A DNA stretch of 64,000 nt from Skeletonema tropicum (GCA_037178625.1 CM074129.1:62001-126000); one strand, 5' to 3'. Numbered from the stretch's first letter, positions 34,626-46,945 are shown. Notes: generated from the sequence alone by a model not told the origin. Numbers and translations are program-made.

Positions 34626-35189
34626 CTAAAGGTGCTCGGGCTGGTCCCGAAGACGCCTGTGGGGCCTGCTGGGTACAAACTGGTCGACGAATGTGGAAAG
34701 CGAACGCCTTGGTGCAGGCAAGGCCAAACTGTTGAAGAAAGTGGATCTGAGGGGTGGCTGCTGTGTAGGAATGACCATAGAATTGCTGGTGGGCTGGTTT
34801 GGAAGAAGACCTCGATGAGTTTGCAAGGGGAAGGATGCCATGTGGGGCTGACCTTTGGAGGAAGACGAGGTATATCTTTGCCGCTTGAGGCCAGTTGGCT
34901 GGGAAGGAGAGTGGTCGAATTGGGTCATCACCGAAGAGGAATCTGCGGAACATTGGACAGCCGTCGTAGGGACATATTGCGCAAATTTGGATGTGTTTGG
35001 CGTAACTTGCAATGCAATGACATTAGCGCTGAGGCTATCGTCAAGTTTGATCTCGTTGATCTGAGTGAGATAATAATTACTTAAAAGATAATTTGCCAAG
35101 AGGAAGAGAAAGACTTGTAGTTCGATGATGTAGTGCATGTGTAGGGAAGGGGCAACATTTTTGTAATAAAATTGAACGGACAAAATCAA
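34626..35189 (-). CDS. Doubtful hypothetical protein, Ser/Pro/Gln-rich
   Basis: This is a 187-aa open frame (first codon may be non-ATG; internal ATGs exist) with a hydrophobic segment (QVFLFLLANYLLSNYYL, about residues 25-41) and a Ser/Pro/Arg-rich remainder. The opposite strand is also open over 34620-35084 (154 aa), so one of the two is a shadow. The minus frame has the more natural composition (membrane segment, disordered tail), hence the choice. No domain recognised. Confidence 0.25.
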   Translation of the reverse strand: MILSVQFYYKNVAPSLHMHYIIELQVFLFLLANYLLSNYYLTQINEIKLDDSLSANVIALQVTPNTSKFAQYVPTTAVQCSADSSSVMTQFDHSPSQPTGLKRQRYTSSSSKGQPHMASFPLQTHRGLLPNQPTSNSMVIPTQQPPLRSTFFNSLALPAPRRSLSTFVDQFVPSRPHRRLRDQPEHL

Positions 35190-35211
35190 GATGAGGATTC
35201 AAGCAAGCCAA

Positions 35212-35237
35212 GCTCTATCTCTCTCTCTCTCTCTCTC

Positions 35238-35284
<47 letters not shown>

Positions 35285-35290
35285 AGAGAG
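35212..35290. repeat. Palindromic (CT)n-(AG)n microsatellite
   Basis: About ten CT units turn at 'ctctctagagag' into more than 25 AG units, giving a self-complementary tract that could fold into a cruciform. Confidence 0.9.
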
Positions 35291-35519
35291 GTCAGCATTA
35301 GCGCAGCCTGGAAAACGCGCCGATCCTGATGTCCCAGGCAGTCATTTTTTGAAATCTCCGAGATTTACATCGAGCTCTGGTAAGCACGTGAGAGGCAAAT
35401 ACAAATCTCCTGTTATTTGAAAGGAGATTTCAAATATACCCGTAGGCCTCGTGCAAATAAGTAACATGTTCTGCCTAAATAAAGGAGCTGTACTCTATTC
35501 GCTAGCTTTGATCACTATT

Positions 35520-35960
35520 GTGAGTAGCTGTTGGTCAAAGTGGAGTAGGTATCGCAAATGGAGATGCGGATAGGTTCCCTGTAATAAGAAAGCAACATCT
35601 CATTATTCGGCCCTCTGAAAAGGTAAAGATTGCACATGACGCATATCTCCGAGAACTGCACAATATCGACACGATTGTTGAGATGTATTCGGGAATCGTC
35701 CTTGCTCTCAGCGCCGGTTTGCTTGCGTTTGTTGCGCAGAACTTTGTTTGGGCTACTCATCATTGTGGAATAGTTCTGCGAGCTCCTTCGGAAACACAAC
35801 AGAAGATCAGTATCAAAGCTCGTCGCCCAGATGCACAATACTGCAATTGCAATGGATTTCAGATGCTATTTACTCTCTGCATCGCCAAATTCTGGCTATG
35901 GATTTCTCTGCTAGCTTTTGGTATCTATGGTCACACCAGAAACAAGATGGCAAGCTTAGT
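35520..35960 (+). pseudogene. Truncated pseudogene of the three-pass membrane-protein gene at 51131-51751
   Basis: The plus strand matches the parent from 'VGIANG' through RPSEKVKIAHDAYLREL, then SGIVLALSAGLLAFVAQNFV, then RRPDAQYC and FQMLFTLCIA. It has an internal deletion of about 90 bp (the ITSAFGLLITVEWF region), a duplicated 'tgcaat' and frameshifts. The N-terminal third is missing. The copy lies 15.6 kb from the parent in opposite orientation. The parent has no intron to lose, so the copying mechanism cannot be told. Confidence 0.85.
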
Positions 35961-35964
35961 TTGA

Positions 35965-37350
35965 GCAGTCGAGCAGGGCCTGTCCTCCAAGTAGCGACCA
36001 AAAATATGGCACATTATTTGCTGCCTCTCTAGAGTGAGATAGAGCGTTTCCGTCTTCGTAGCTCGTAGGAATGAGAGATAGATAATGTCTTGTGTTTTTG
36101 TAAATAGTTTATGGCGCTGCTTTTCAAAGTCGAATACGGTTTTTTGTGCGTATTTTTATCGCGGTAGGAAATGGCGGGAGGGACAGAACCCGCACAAAGA
36201 AAGAGTAAGTAAGTACGTAATACTAGCAAACTTACTCGTAGAATAGATACCACCAGAAGATCTTGACCATGGTAGACCATGTTGTCCACTGCAATAGGAG
36301 CCTACGCACTACGCATAATGCTTATATCCAGAACTAATGATCTTCAACGTCAGCAGGTATCATGGGCTTGCTATTACTATAAGTTTAAATGATACTTTGC
36401 CCTCTATGGCGTTGATATTACCTCTACTTTAGTGTTGAAACATGATGGAATGAAGATAAATCTTTGCATTATATGCAATTAGGTGCTCTGGGCAATGAAG
36501 TGTATACATTTCACAGTGCCTTATTGTACTTAATACTATTGTGGATGATTCGATTGACGATCATGACATTTTATAATCAAATGGGCGTTGTTTCAGCGTA
36601 GTTAATAATTTTCACATTTATCCCCCACAAGTAGATATCATTCAGCATTCACTCCACTGTCCATGATGAACGGCTACTTCCCACACAGCACTTCCCAATC
36701 CCCCTCAGTTCGCACTATTTTCGCCACAATCCAATATTTAAACATGAAATAACACTAATCTTCTCCGTGTTTGCAGAAATAATACGCGCTTTTTTGAGTT
36801 GCCCTTCTGAAGACGACTTGTTGACTCATCATAACAGCGATAGTTGTGTCCATTCCACAAGCCCAGAGCATCCATAATACTTTATTGTTCAATTTGGCTG
36901 CCCTCACTATCGTGTGCTGGCCATCTAAATCATTTCATTTGTCGATGATCGACGATTATTTTTGTGGCCGGAAAATAATACCGAGCGGCGATTATCGAAT
37001 TCAGCATGAATACAAGCCCTAACCGAAGGAATACTGGCACCGAAACATCCCCATTGATATAAAGTATCATCGCGTGATGAAGGGGAGACGAGACGGACGT
37101 GTATGGTTGACGTAACCATCACCACAACTGCTTGGTGACGGCTGAAAAAGATGATGGCCGGTGCCGTGTAATGAGGCTACACCACAACCCCACACACACT
37201 ACCGCGGCCCAAACCAACGTTCAACATTGATCATATTGGTCCAGTTGATGATTCTGATGCAGGGGTTAGACGGTTGGTGGCGTCTATGGCATCAATTAGC
37301 GGCACATTGCTAAGTGGGGTTATGCGGGTTAGAACCCGCACATAGGGGTA
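35965..37350. other. No recognisable gene
   Basis: AT-rich with short frames only. 'tttttatcgcggtagg' at 36155-36170 resembles an end of the MITE at 21974-22491 and may be a remnant of one. Confidence 0.4.
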
Positions 37351-37354
37351 GGTA

Positions 37355-39518
37355 CTTACTTCGTCGCGCGATAAATCGGCAAGTAAAAAAATCCGGGAAA
37401 GCTAGGCGCACTGTATTCCACACGTATTAGCTAATAAAATAAAAATTTATCGACAAAATAGTTTTTGACCTCCAGTGTGGATGAGAACTCCTCCTCCACT
37501 CACCATGATCGGCAGGCACAGTAGGGCCTTCATTAACAGCCCCAGAGTTGTGCCGAAACCAATCCAAAGGTACCTTCTATCAGCGGACTATAGCAGCAGC
37601 GTATATTGTGTGGACGGTTTATGAAATAAAGTTTTTGTCTCCTTTTTTCACCTAACTTTGTGCGTGCAGCGCTGCGGGTGTGGGAAGAAGTGCTTCTACT
37701 TTTGATTACTCCTTCAGAGTTAAGAGACACGATGATAATGAATTTGAATTCTTCAATAACATGTTTATCTATATCGATTATTTATTCCTATTCCTGTTGC
37801 ATCTGTTGCTGTTCGTTGTTGGTCGGATACTCAATTGCACTCATGTCTTCAAAAGCCTTACCAAATTGGTTGTACCTCTCCTTCTGCTCCTCGGTGAAGT
37901 TGTCGTAGTCTGTGTCATCAAAGTCACCTGCAATGATTTGTAGCTCATCAAAGTCAAGATATTCACTGATGTCGTAATCGTCAACGTTTGGAAGAGTGTA
38001 CTTCAGCTTCTTCATTTTGTCTACATCGACTCCTTCATCACCTCGCACACCTTGACACCGACCACCTTCCGCGTTGGAGTTTCCATTGTTGCCAGATTGG
38101 GTGTGTAATCTTCATCGCCTTCCATCAGTAGCTGGGTTACCTTCCTGACACCATAGCTCAATCCGTTCCTCCCCTTAACAAAGTCGTCTCCTCCATTGCA
38201 CTCAAGGATAGCTGCCGCTCTTTGCGTCTGATGGATGAACAACCGAGCGATCTTCTCCACTGGATACTGATCCCAACCTTTCTGGAGTAGTTCCCATAGC
38301 TTTTCAGTTGACAAGTAAAGGCCGCGTTTGTTGAATCCTTGCATAGCAGTGACAACCTTTGCAAGAGCGGGGAAGAGGCCAGCATCACACGCATCGCAAG
38401 AGGACTGTTCGGCGGCTGCACTTTCCATAGCCACCTCCTCTCATCATTTCTCTCTTTGATTTCCGTCCGAAGTCCCATCTCCACGCGCGGTGTTGCATTG
38501 TCCCATCCATCTCTGATCACGACTCTTTTTCCGGTCTCCTCTTCTATCTGCTGAGCAAGCGCATGCAACGCCGGCGTGTATTCATCCTGTACCCATTTCG
38601 CCAAATTAAACTTCTTCTCTCCACCCTTCTCGCTCCGACTTCCACAGATCTCCCAGTTTTCAAAGTAGTACTCTCCTTTCTTGCGAAGCATATTCTCTGC
38701 AATACGTGGATAATTGTACGTCCCATCCTCGTTGTACATACGCTTGTACGAGTCCTTCTGTGCTTTTACCATCCCGCCGCATCGAGTCATCAAGATCTTG
38801 TGCCCTGTGCCACCGCTCCTCATGTCATTATTTGTCGGTCTTCTTAATTCCCTACTCCAGCATAGAAATAATTGGGTGCGGTTTGTTGCTATATTTTGGG
38901 TGCCAATGAGGACATTGTTCAAGGACTTGATAAGTGGTCAATAATGAAAAGTTGTTATCGTTGACGGCAACGGCAGTTACAACAGCCGCAACTGTATCTT
39001 GAGATAGGCGCTCCCCCTGAGGAGGCCTAACGTAGTTGTGTGACAGTAGAGATGGTCCTGTTGCAGCATCATCATTATTACTTCTCCGACGACATGCAGA
39101 GGTGACAAGAGGATTACTACTTTGGATACGCCGAGGATGAACATCCTTTTCAAGGCGGCCACCAACGGTCAGATTGATATCAAATGTTCCATCAGCATGG
39201 ACGCAGGAGACATAGCCTGATCCCCCTTCACTATCAGGGCAATTATATCTCCTCTTCTCGTCAATTGTAAGCAGTGCGCCGACAGTCACTACGGATGGCA
39301 CCTCCATGATTCCGGATGTAGTAGTAACGGTTTGTTGTCATTGTCGGTGCATCTATGACGTGAAGATCGATGAGGTTTGAAATTTGAATGAATCACACTG
39401 GAGGTCAAAAACTATTTTCTCGATAATTTTTTATTTTATTAGCTAATACGTGTGGAATACAGTGTGCCTAGCTTTCCCGGATTTTTTTACTTGCCGATTT
39501 ATCGCGCGACGAAGGAAG
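37355..39518. mobile_element. Mariner-like element (2164 bp) with about 125-bp TIRs and TA target duplication
   Basis: The left TIR 37355-37480 and right TIR 39393-39518 are inverted copies. They start CTT(A/C)CTTCGTCGCGCGATAA, continue through 'aatccgggaaagctaggc' and 'gtattagctaataaaat', and end 'tttttgacctccagtgtg'. TA flanks both ends (37353-37354, 39519-39520), the Tc1/mariner signature. Inside is one decayed minus-strand transposase gene. Confidence 0.88.
37788..39307 (-). pseudogene. Mariner-like transposase, several frameshifts and an internal loss
   Basis: Pieces in three frames run in order. MEVPSVVTVGALLTIDEKRR opens a small SH3/Tudor-like stretch (39307-38852). A second frame carries RRPTNNDMRSGGTGHKIL and RVVIRDGWDNATP, where the Asp aligns with the second catalytic Asp ('QQDNAxPH' in plant mariner-like enzymes), then WKVQPPNSP. 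A third frame continues CDAGLFPALAK, the counterpart of 'NVLDLGFF' with the third catalytic Asp, then YLSTEKLWELLQKGW and a separate acidic C-terminus. The usual HTH and first catalytic 'DEKWF' region is not visible and seems deleted. The protein would have cut the element at its TIRs. It is inactive here. Confidence 0.78.
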
Positions 39519-39689
39519 TAGGGATATAGTATATAACTGCTTCATAAATGCTGATCGCAGCAACGCTAAAAATTCTGGTTCGAGAGACACATTGAAATCT
39601 TCGCTACCAAATCGCAGGGTGATGAATACAATGCAAACGCATCTGAATGACGGAAGCTATCAATCACACAGCAGGAGTATCTCCAATTG

Positions 39690-41080
39690 GAGACGCGACA
39701 AACTCTTAAGTACTACAATGCCAAAGGCCGAACTCAGAACGAGAGAGCCCTAAATGTGCTAGAAGAGAGAAGAGATATAAACAGTGTAGGCGCCTGCACG
39801 CCAGCTGAAAGAGAGGCGGTAACCGCAGGAAGTCAGGCATCATCGATTTTCGAGCGCCGACCCCATGCCTGCGAGAGGCAGGCGATGGGGTCGGCGGCAG
39901 TGGCCGATGACTACAATACTCTATTTATGTTGCTATTAAAAGCTATTTCTTTTCTTTCGCATTGCTAGCAATTTTATTGCTTAATCGAGCAGCATTGCTT
40001 TATTCGATCAATCGAATTGATATGACTGTGCGACGCGAAACGACTGTAACATTTGTAACGATTCGAATTTTCGGGTAACGAAATGTAACAATAACGTAAC
40101 CCACTAGATAAATTTAAAAATCATTCGAAACTTCGAAATAAGCCGTTCGCGGACAACATGAATCGACAGGTCCGTTCGCTAGTTCCCAGATTTTTTTTTT
40201 CAGGCGCTCGCGGGTCCCTCCCCGCACGCGCCGGTCTTTCGACGCCATCGGCGTAATTCACAGGGGGGGGGTTAGGCGATGCGAACTAGGATGCACCGTG
40301 CGCTCTAGAAAAGAGAGAAGTTCAAGCAGATACATAGGTGCATCAACCTCGGAAGTCACAGTATCTCTGGCTCTCCCAAAACTTCACGGCGTAAGTTTGG
40401 AGGGCGATTAATTAGTATGAACATTCGGCACTATTGTGCACCATGCACCGTGTGCTATTTAGAGAGTACATAGTGTTGAGAAGAGATAAAGCAGATAGAT
40501 AGACGCATGCACGCCAGCGAAATGAGTGGCAACCTAGGAAGTCACAGGCATCTTAGATTTTGAGTTTCGAAAGCCGACCCCATGCCTGCAAGATGCAGGC
40601 GATGGGGTCGGCGGCAGATTTGTCTCAATACTCATTAAATGCTGCTAGCTGTTAAAAGCTACTAAAACCTTTCTCCGCATTGTGCCTGGGAGCAAGGATC
40701 ATAGCTGTGCGTGGAGCATTGCCTCATTCGATCAATCTTCTTTCTCATGATTTGATAATGAATTGTACGATAGTGCTAAAAGTGCTGCAATCTTCGCAGT
40801 TAGTAAGACTCGGAAGCTGTAAGAGTAAGACTAATAATTGCGTCAGTATCAAAACATCCTCTTCTTGAATCTTTCTATCACTTTCCACTTCCTCTCGGTG
40901 ATAATTCTCATCCTCTGAGCAAGGCGAGCATTCCGTTCCTCTTCTTTCTCTTGAGCTATTCGAGCATTCTCTTCAGCTCTGGCACGTCTTCCTCTCAACG
41001 AGGTCCTGCAGACTCTCTTCCTGTCGGGCAAGCTGGATTTCGCCTGCCTTCAGTTTCTAATTTATTCCACGAGGCATTGG
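39690..41080. repeat. Dispersed repeat, three partial copies, two with a GC-rich hairpin
   Basis: Copies at about 39770-39970, 40310-40385 (partial) and 40455-40680 share 'agagaagagata', 'gcacgccagc', 'ggaagtcac' and, in two, a hairpin: gccgaccccatgcctgc pairs with gcaggcgatggggtcggc (39855-39896; 40573-40612). A block 'cgggtccctccccg' at 40210 recurs at 41568. A minus-strand frame (40849-41031), Arg/Glu-rich (ARAEENARIAQEKEEER), might be a coiled-coil gene remnant. Confidence 0.55.
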
Positions 41081-41729
41081 CATGTGATCATCAGTTTGAT
41101 AGACTTCCGTTCCTCCAATGATTGTATGATATTTTGACATTGCGTTTCGAGCTCCAAAAGCACGGCCAAAATCTTAATGTGCATGCTATGTCGTCAAATT
41201 CTAGGAGGCAAATGATACATTTGATTAAAAATGAAGCAAAACGATTCACACGGCAATCTTCTCCGCTTCGTCGACTGACGGCCGTGGCCATGGACATGGT
41301 AGCTTTCGATTGAGTCAAACAATGAACCACGAACGATTGAACTCGAAAGTGCGAGTATCATTGGGTGCGAGTGGCGATCTTATCAATCGAACGAACATGA
41401 AAGTGATGGAAAGGAGCAAGAGTTTTGGAAGGTTGCCTCCCCCCTAAGTAAATGGAGTCCCGCAATAATTTCCGAGTTCTACACTTAAGAATTTCTCAAA
41501 ACGAATTCGAACGAATGTGAACAACCCTGGATTCTTGAGTATTCGTTTTTGTTCTTGGCGCTTCACGGGTCCCTCCCCGTTTGCGATTATTGTGAGTGCC
41601 TTTCGAAAGAATCAGGGAAATGGTGTGGCATTCTAATAAGAAAGAGACTTGTATTCCTATGACCCTTCAAAACCGTAACAGACAGAAAATGCTGAAATGG
41701 TTATGCAAATCGTCCCAGGACTGCTATAT

Positions 41730-42115
41730 GTACAGTATATATGTACCGAGGATAAATTTGAAGTCATCGGAAGGAACAGATAGTTTCTGTGTCTCCGTCA
41801 TCATTTTATCTACCTGCACAGTCGGGTCGTCACTTAAGTACCCATCAACCATGAGAATATTAAGCAAAAAGCAAATGATAGATAGATTATTTTCTCGATC
41901 GGGACTGCCTACTTATAGGTACCGAGGCTAAATTTGAAGTCATCGGAATGAAGTCATCGGAAGAATCTCCAGACCTTAAGTATCGACAAAGAGTGTCTGG
42001 TCGGTTAGGACACGGAGGCACGGAAAAATCGTTTGCCCTCCCGTTGAGGCTTTCCGTCGATATTACCTATCAACCATGAGCACAATTAAGCAAATGATAG
42101 ATAGATTATTTTAGT
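41730..42115 (+). repeat. Short direct repeats upstream of kinase A
   Basis: 'gtaccgaggctaaatttgaa' (with gtcatcgga) occurs near 41743 and 41920. 'aagcaaatgatagatagatt' occurs near 41870 and 42090. They flank the probable promoter of the kinase gene. Confidence 0.5.
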
Positions 42116-42189
42116 TGCTACTCTCTTTCTAATTCCTCTCCAGCTAGAGAGAGAACTTATATCATATCTCTCAATTATTGTAAGTGTTG

Positions 42190-44895
42190 CATTTGCATTC
42201 GCATTCGAGATAAAAATGGCAGCCGTAAGTGGAAACGATGAAGCCAACTCTCCTCCTGTGGTTCTCAGAGACAACCGCACACATGAAGATGACTCAACTA
42301 TAAGTACTTCAGATGTCAATTGGCCGGAGATTGATGGCCATTTAGGAGACCTCGCTCAGATTCATGACCCAGGCTGTTATGATTACAAGCTGAACATGGA
42401 GCCGGAGACGGAGCACTCGCCTATCCCGAGTGTGGTTTCATGCACACAACTTGGTGGGACCAAGACAGAAAATAAAGGCCAAGAAGTCACAGCAGAATAC
42501 ATCGATGAGATCGTCGAATTGAAGCTCCAATTGGCGAACCATCTGGCAGAGATTGACGTGCTCAAAGCGAGTTTGAATAGATGTATGTTGGAAAATGAAG
42601 CTCTTTTAGCAGAGAAAAGTACATTAGTCTACGAGATTGCTCAACACAGGCAGTCCGGTCTAGACGAATCGACTAGGTCCGGCCTCGAAGGTTTTAACTA
42701 CTCTGCATATTCTCTCCGTAACAGCATCCTCTCAATGGCAATGGGGTGGAGAAAGGGCGAACGAAAGAATGGGTCCATAGAAATGCTCCTCGAGTCCAAC
42801 TCTCAACTTCTCCTGCAGAATTCACAACTTCAGGTAGAAAACAATGCCCTCCGTAAATCATTACAGGCAAATATTTTGGGGGACAGGCGAAGACGACGTG
42901 ATGTGCAGCATCAGAGTGGTCACAAGGCCTCATTTGTCACCAACATGACAGCCGATGAAACGTTATCGGCATCTTCTCTGATGCCAGAGCATTGGCCTGC
43001 TTTGAATGATCCTTATCTAGATGATGTAGTAATTGATGAGATGTCCTCACATGCTTCAACGGGAGCATGGGTAGGAGGGCATGATGATAAGAGACAGAAC
43101 AGGATAAATGATGATGATGTTATGTGGCCTGCATGTGGAAGGCATGCCGATGATGAGAATGAGAGCCACGACATCAAAAGCAAGAACAGTTCGACCGAAG
43201 AGCAGGATTGTAATGGCATTAATCTCTTCAGCGGTATCGACTTTGACATGTCCGTCGACTTTGGTGAATCAGTTGACCTCAACATATCGAATGACTTCAT
43301 TTGCTCGCAAGACTTTCACCGATCGCAAGAGGTTGGTAGAGATCGTACTCTCTCTACTCAGGGATCAATCAGTAAACATCATCGAGACTTAGTTGATAAT
43401 GATGATGATGATGATGATGCTGGCGGGGGTCGCCCTCACCGAAAAGTTCAAGCACCATCATCATCTTCTAGACGTCAACATTCCTCCAACGACATGAAAG
43501 ACGTATGTCCCGTCACTGGTGATCACTCCAACATCCTCACCGACTACTGCATCTTCTCCACAGTCCTAGGCAAAGGCCACAACAGCTGTGTCCGTGAATG
43601 CATGCACCGCAAAACCAAGCAATTCTACGCCGTCAAATCCATTGAAAAACTCAAGACTGGAAGACTCGACCAACTTAAGCGACAAGTCTACCTGCTCTCC
43701 AAGATTAATCACCGAGGCGTCATTAAGATGATCGATATCTATGAAGATGTGGAGTTTGTTCACATTGTAACCGACAAGTATGATGGGGGTGAGTTGTTTG
43801 ATCGGATTATTGATTACACGACCGATGAGGGGTGCTTTGATGAAATTGCCGCGGGGTTGATTGTCAAGTCTCTTCTCGAGGCGGTGGCGTACCTTCATCG
43901 GAATGGGATTGTCCATCGTGATATCAAGCCTGAGAATATACTGTTTGTAACGGAGGATGAGGAGGATTTGAGAGTCAAGTTGATTGACTTTGGTTTGTCG
44001 AGGAGGCATAAGAAGGGGGATGCGTACATGTCCAATCCGGTGGGGACAGTGTATTACATGTCACCGGAACTTCTCAAGGGCAAGTACGATCAAGCTTGTG
44101 ATGTTTGGTCTACGGGTATTGTCGCCTACATCTTGCTATGTGGCTACCCACCTTTCAATGGGAATACCGATCTCGATGTCTTTGAGGCAATCATGCAAGC
44201 CTCCTTCCAATTCCCATCTCAGGCATGGGGACATGTCAGTCCTGAGGCCAAGGACTTTATCAAGTGCTTGTTGCGGGAGGATCCAAGGGAGAGGTTAACG
44301 GCGGAGGAGGCATTGAAGCATCCTTGGATTCGTACTTTAGATCGGTATTATGAGCAGCAGCTGGGGCTGAAACGAGCTCCTTCGTCGTCTCGTCATAAGT
44401 CGAGGGGGAAGAGTTAATGAATGTGACGAGAACTCCAGCGAGATTAATCGTGTTCGTCATGGAAAAGGATAAGTAGGTTGAGCTTTGATGTGTAAGTCCC
44501 TTGACCCTTGATTTGATAGCAAAATAAATCGAGTGTAATTATGGAATAAGTATTTAATCTACAAACTTCGTACTTAGTTTGTTGAAGCCACATGAACATA
44601 ACTTCATGATCAGGTTGCAGAGATTAGATGGGTATCGTCTCTCTCCACAAAAAGGGAGTTCAAGCCCGCTGCCTGCCCAAGATACCCCCAAGCAACGGAT
44701 ACCAGAGATGCACTGCTGGTGCTCAGTTACCGCCAAATATCCAATCAATGGACAACTATGTATAAAGGGAGAGCTACATGCTTCTAAAGACAAAGTAGCA
44801 AATAATTAATGTAGGGCGTTAGCTTACATGTGGGAGGTAAGTATTCTTAGTATGGTAGAGCTCATGAACATAGTTGAACATGGAAAGACCGCTTC
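42190..44895 (+). repeat. Left arm of the kinase inverted duplication
   Basis: It is homologous, inverted, to 54290-57390. The match covers about 25 bp before the start codon ('gcattcgaga'), the whole kinase gene, the 3' flank ('cgattaatc', 'cttgacccttgatttgatag') and dispersed repeat copy 2 (44590-44895). The left arm lacks about 380 bp present in the right arm (54640-55020). Confidence 0.85.
42216..44417 (+). CDS. CaMK/CDPK-like Ser/Thr protein kinase A, 733 aa
   Basis: A cytosolic or nuclear signalling kinase that transfers ATP phosphate to Ser/Thr. The N-terminal 440 residues are mostly disordered. A coiled coil (about 90-145, [20 protein letters not shown]) and acidic His/Asp tracts occur there. 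The kinase domain spans about 444-702: Gly loop GKGHNSCV, catalytic Lys474 (YAVKSI), HRDIKPEN with Asp569, DFG Asp591, GTVYYMSPE activation segment, and [19 protein letters not shown] typical of the CAMK group. It ends [15 protein letters not shown]. No EF-hands follow, so this is not a canonical CDPK. All catalytic residues are present. The gene appears to be a single exon. Its near twin lies inverted at 55210-57363. Confidence 0.93.
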   Translation: MAAVSGNDEANSPPVVLRDNRTHEDDSTISTSDVNWPEIDGHLGDLAQIHDPGCYDYKLNMEPETEHSPIPSVVSCTQLGGTKTENKGQEVTAEYIDEIVELKLQLANHLAEIDVLKASLNRCMLENEALLAEKSTLVYEIAQHRQSGLDESTRSGLEGFNYSAYSLRNSILSMAMGWRKGERKNGSIEMLLESNSQLLLQNSQLQVENNALRKSLQANILGDRRRRRDVQHQSGHKASFVTNMTADETLSASSLMPEHWPALNDPYLDDVVIDEMSSHASTGAWVGGHDDKRQNRINDDDVMWPACGRHADDENESHDIKSKNSSTEEQDCNGINLFSGIDFDMSVDFGESVDLNISNDFICSQDFHRSQEVGRDRTLSTQGSISKHHRDLVDNDDDDDDAGGGRPHRKVQAPSSSSRRQHSSNDMKDVCPVTGDHSNILTDYCIFSTVLGKGHNSCVRECMHRKTKQFYAVKSIEKLKTGRLDQLKRQVYLLSKINHRGVIKMIDIYEDVEFVHIVTDKYDGGELFDRIIDYTTDEGCFDEIAAGLIVKSLLEAVAYLHRNGIVHRDIKPENILFVTEDEEDLRVKLIDFGLSRRHKKGDAYMSNPVGTVYYMSPELLKGKYDQACDVWSTGIVAYILLCGYPPFNGNTDLDVFEAIMQASFQFPSQAWGHVSPEAKDFIKCLLREDPRERLTAEEALKHPWIRTLDRYYEQQLGLKRAPSSSRHKSRGKS

Positions 44896-46400
44896 ATACA
44901 TCATATTGTCACCTCGATATCCCCAAGATGCTCGGTGCGAAGAGAAACCTTAATAGAGCATTGCGACATGTATCGTACGTAGGAGGTAAGTAGAGCTCAT
45001 AAACATAATAAACATTGTCAGCTCTCACTTCAAAAGCTGTTGCTTGGCATGAGAGCTTTGCAAAGAAGCACATTGACACTTTCAGAGACGGATTGAGCTG
45101 GTAGAAGCGCCATGCTAAGCCTCAAAATGACCTCTGATGAGATATGAGATCCAATAATCTGAGATTGCTCGTAGATAAGTAGTACTTGCATCCAAGACAA
45201 AATGCAAGAGAAAGATGAGTGAAAGAACTCGTCCTCGCTGCCGCTCGCTCTCGCTCAATAAATACAGTGCTGCCATGGGGCGCCGTCAATGACAGTTGGT
45301 ACTTGGTACGTTGTGAGATTCCAAAAACCAAAATAGCAGCTCTCAAGGCGAAAATTAAGTTTCAGGGAAGTGGTTTACATGCTAGCCCCGAGACACCATC
45401 CTTTAGGTGAATATTATGTGAGTGTATACTGTGCTGGGTAGGTACTGATAGCGTATATTTTCGTCGAGATATGCATGTGAAGGTGCTCTCTAGAGCTTGG
45501 TACTAGCTTTGATGGCTGATGGTATGTACTTTAAAATTTCTGTTACATAGCTTTGATGGCAGATGGCCAAAGTTTTTTACATAGCAAAAAGCCTGTGTAC
45601 TCTCACATGCATGTCTCAGCGGGGAAATAGAATTTTCGGCCAGCCAACATATGTACAGAGTCGACAATAAAGTCGACGAAAGGATGGTACTACTGGAAAT
45701 GCATACTAATCATCTTCCTGAAACTTAATTTTGGCCATGAGAGCTGCTCTCTAACTGAAATCTCTAACAAAATTGTAAAAAAATTGAGTTGCATCCACAG
45801 ATTTCCACAGAATAGGGGAAAAAGTAGATGAGGGATGAAAGGGGGCTGCCGTCTGCCGTGGAGGCATCGCGACAGATAGTATTATCATTAACTGGTCGGC
45901 TGCGCTAGGCATCATTGGTTGTTGCTGCTGCTGCTGCTGTTGTGTACCATATTCATCAGCAGCAGTAGCAGCAGTAGCAGCAGTACCAACAACCAATGAC
46001 CGTTTGCTGCTGCTGTTGGATTGGTTACTGCTGTTGTTGTTGTATTCATTATCATCATCATTGCCGATGTACGATGTATCTTAGTCGGCACAGACACAGT
46101 AGTTGGTGGAGGAGAGGAAGGAGTTGGGAGTAGCAGTGGAATGATGATGATGAGGTTGGGAGTATGATCAGGTTAGCTGTTGCAATGCTGATTGTTGGAT
46201 ATGATATTGATGCAAGTATTGTAAGTAATATCAATGTTGGATGATGGTCATATTTGTATTTGACGGTACATGTACCGACTGTCTCGATCACACGGATCGA
46301 TGCTTCGTTCTTCAGCGAAGTTCATGATATTATTGCATTACCACCTAATTCAGCGGAGCGTGCGAGCGACCCTGCCCCCCGAGCAGTGTTTATTGTTGAA
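44896..46400. other. No recognisable gene; CAG/CTG hairpin at 45910-46000
   Basis: 45911-45945 (attggttgttgctgctgctg) pairs with 45970-46000 (cagcagtaccaacaaccaat) around more CAG units. 45528-45550 repeats 'gtactttaaaatttctgtta' from the 52-bp block. The minus-strand Gln-rich open frames here follow from the triplet repeat. Confidence 0.5.
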
Positions 46401-46404
46401 TGGT

Positions 46405-46945
46405 CTTAAGGTGGTCGCTTTTTGAAATCTCACATGTACCGACAGTATGTTTCACACATCCTTCAAATGGACGCTTTTTCGCGAGGCCCTCGGCCGAGCT
46501 GTGATTATTCATTTGACGACAATGATGGTATATATCGAATCAGGGCGAAGAGAGCTTTCTAACGGTGGTCAATTTGTTGTTTGGTCAAAATTTGGACCTC
46601 TGCTGTGAAATTCTGGCTGTCAAGCCGGATTGGGCCGTGCTGTCGGTCGCTTTCTAGCCCCGTTTTTGACCGATTCGATTGGATAAAAGTCGTCCAATCA
46701 AGACGATTATACCTCTCTAATCGATAGAGCTTGATGAGAGCTTTCCAAAACGCCACTCATCGTCCTCATTGGCCGGCTAGAGCGGAAGATATCGGCCGTT
46801 AAGAAGTATTAATTGTACAACATTGTACCTACTGTCATTTTTGTTGAGCTAGCTTGAGGCTTGAGGCTTGAGCGAGCTGGTATTGTGCTGAGAAGGTGGT
46901 GCCGCCAGCTCAGATGCCCATCTCAAAAAAGTCCGCCAAGCGGCT
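46405..46945 (+). repeat. Dispersed repeat upstream of the acyltransferase gene
   Basis: This is a divergent copy of 10322-10810. Shared blocks: 'tttttcgcgagg', 'gagagctttc', 'aacggtggtca', 'ttggtcaaaattt', 'aaagtcgtccaatc', 'gagagctttccaaaacg', 'cggccgtta', 'gtggtgccg' and 'tctcaaaa'. It ends about 220 bp before the start codon at 47167, a distance similar to that for MetAP2. Confidence 0.65.

Noticed and set aside
34620..35084. 154-aa plus-strand frame (Gly/Arg/Trp-rich)
   Set aside because: It lies opposite the minus-strand frame at 34626-35189, which has a more natural composition. Neither is certain.
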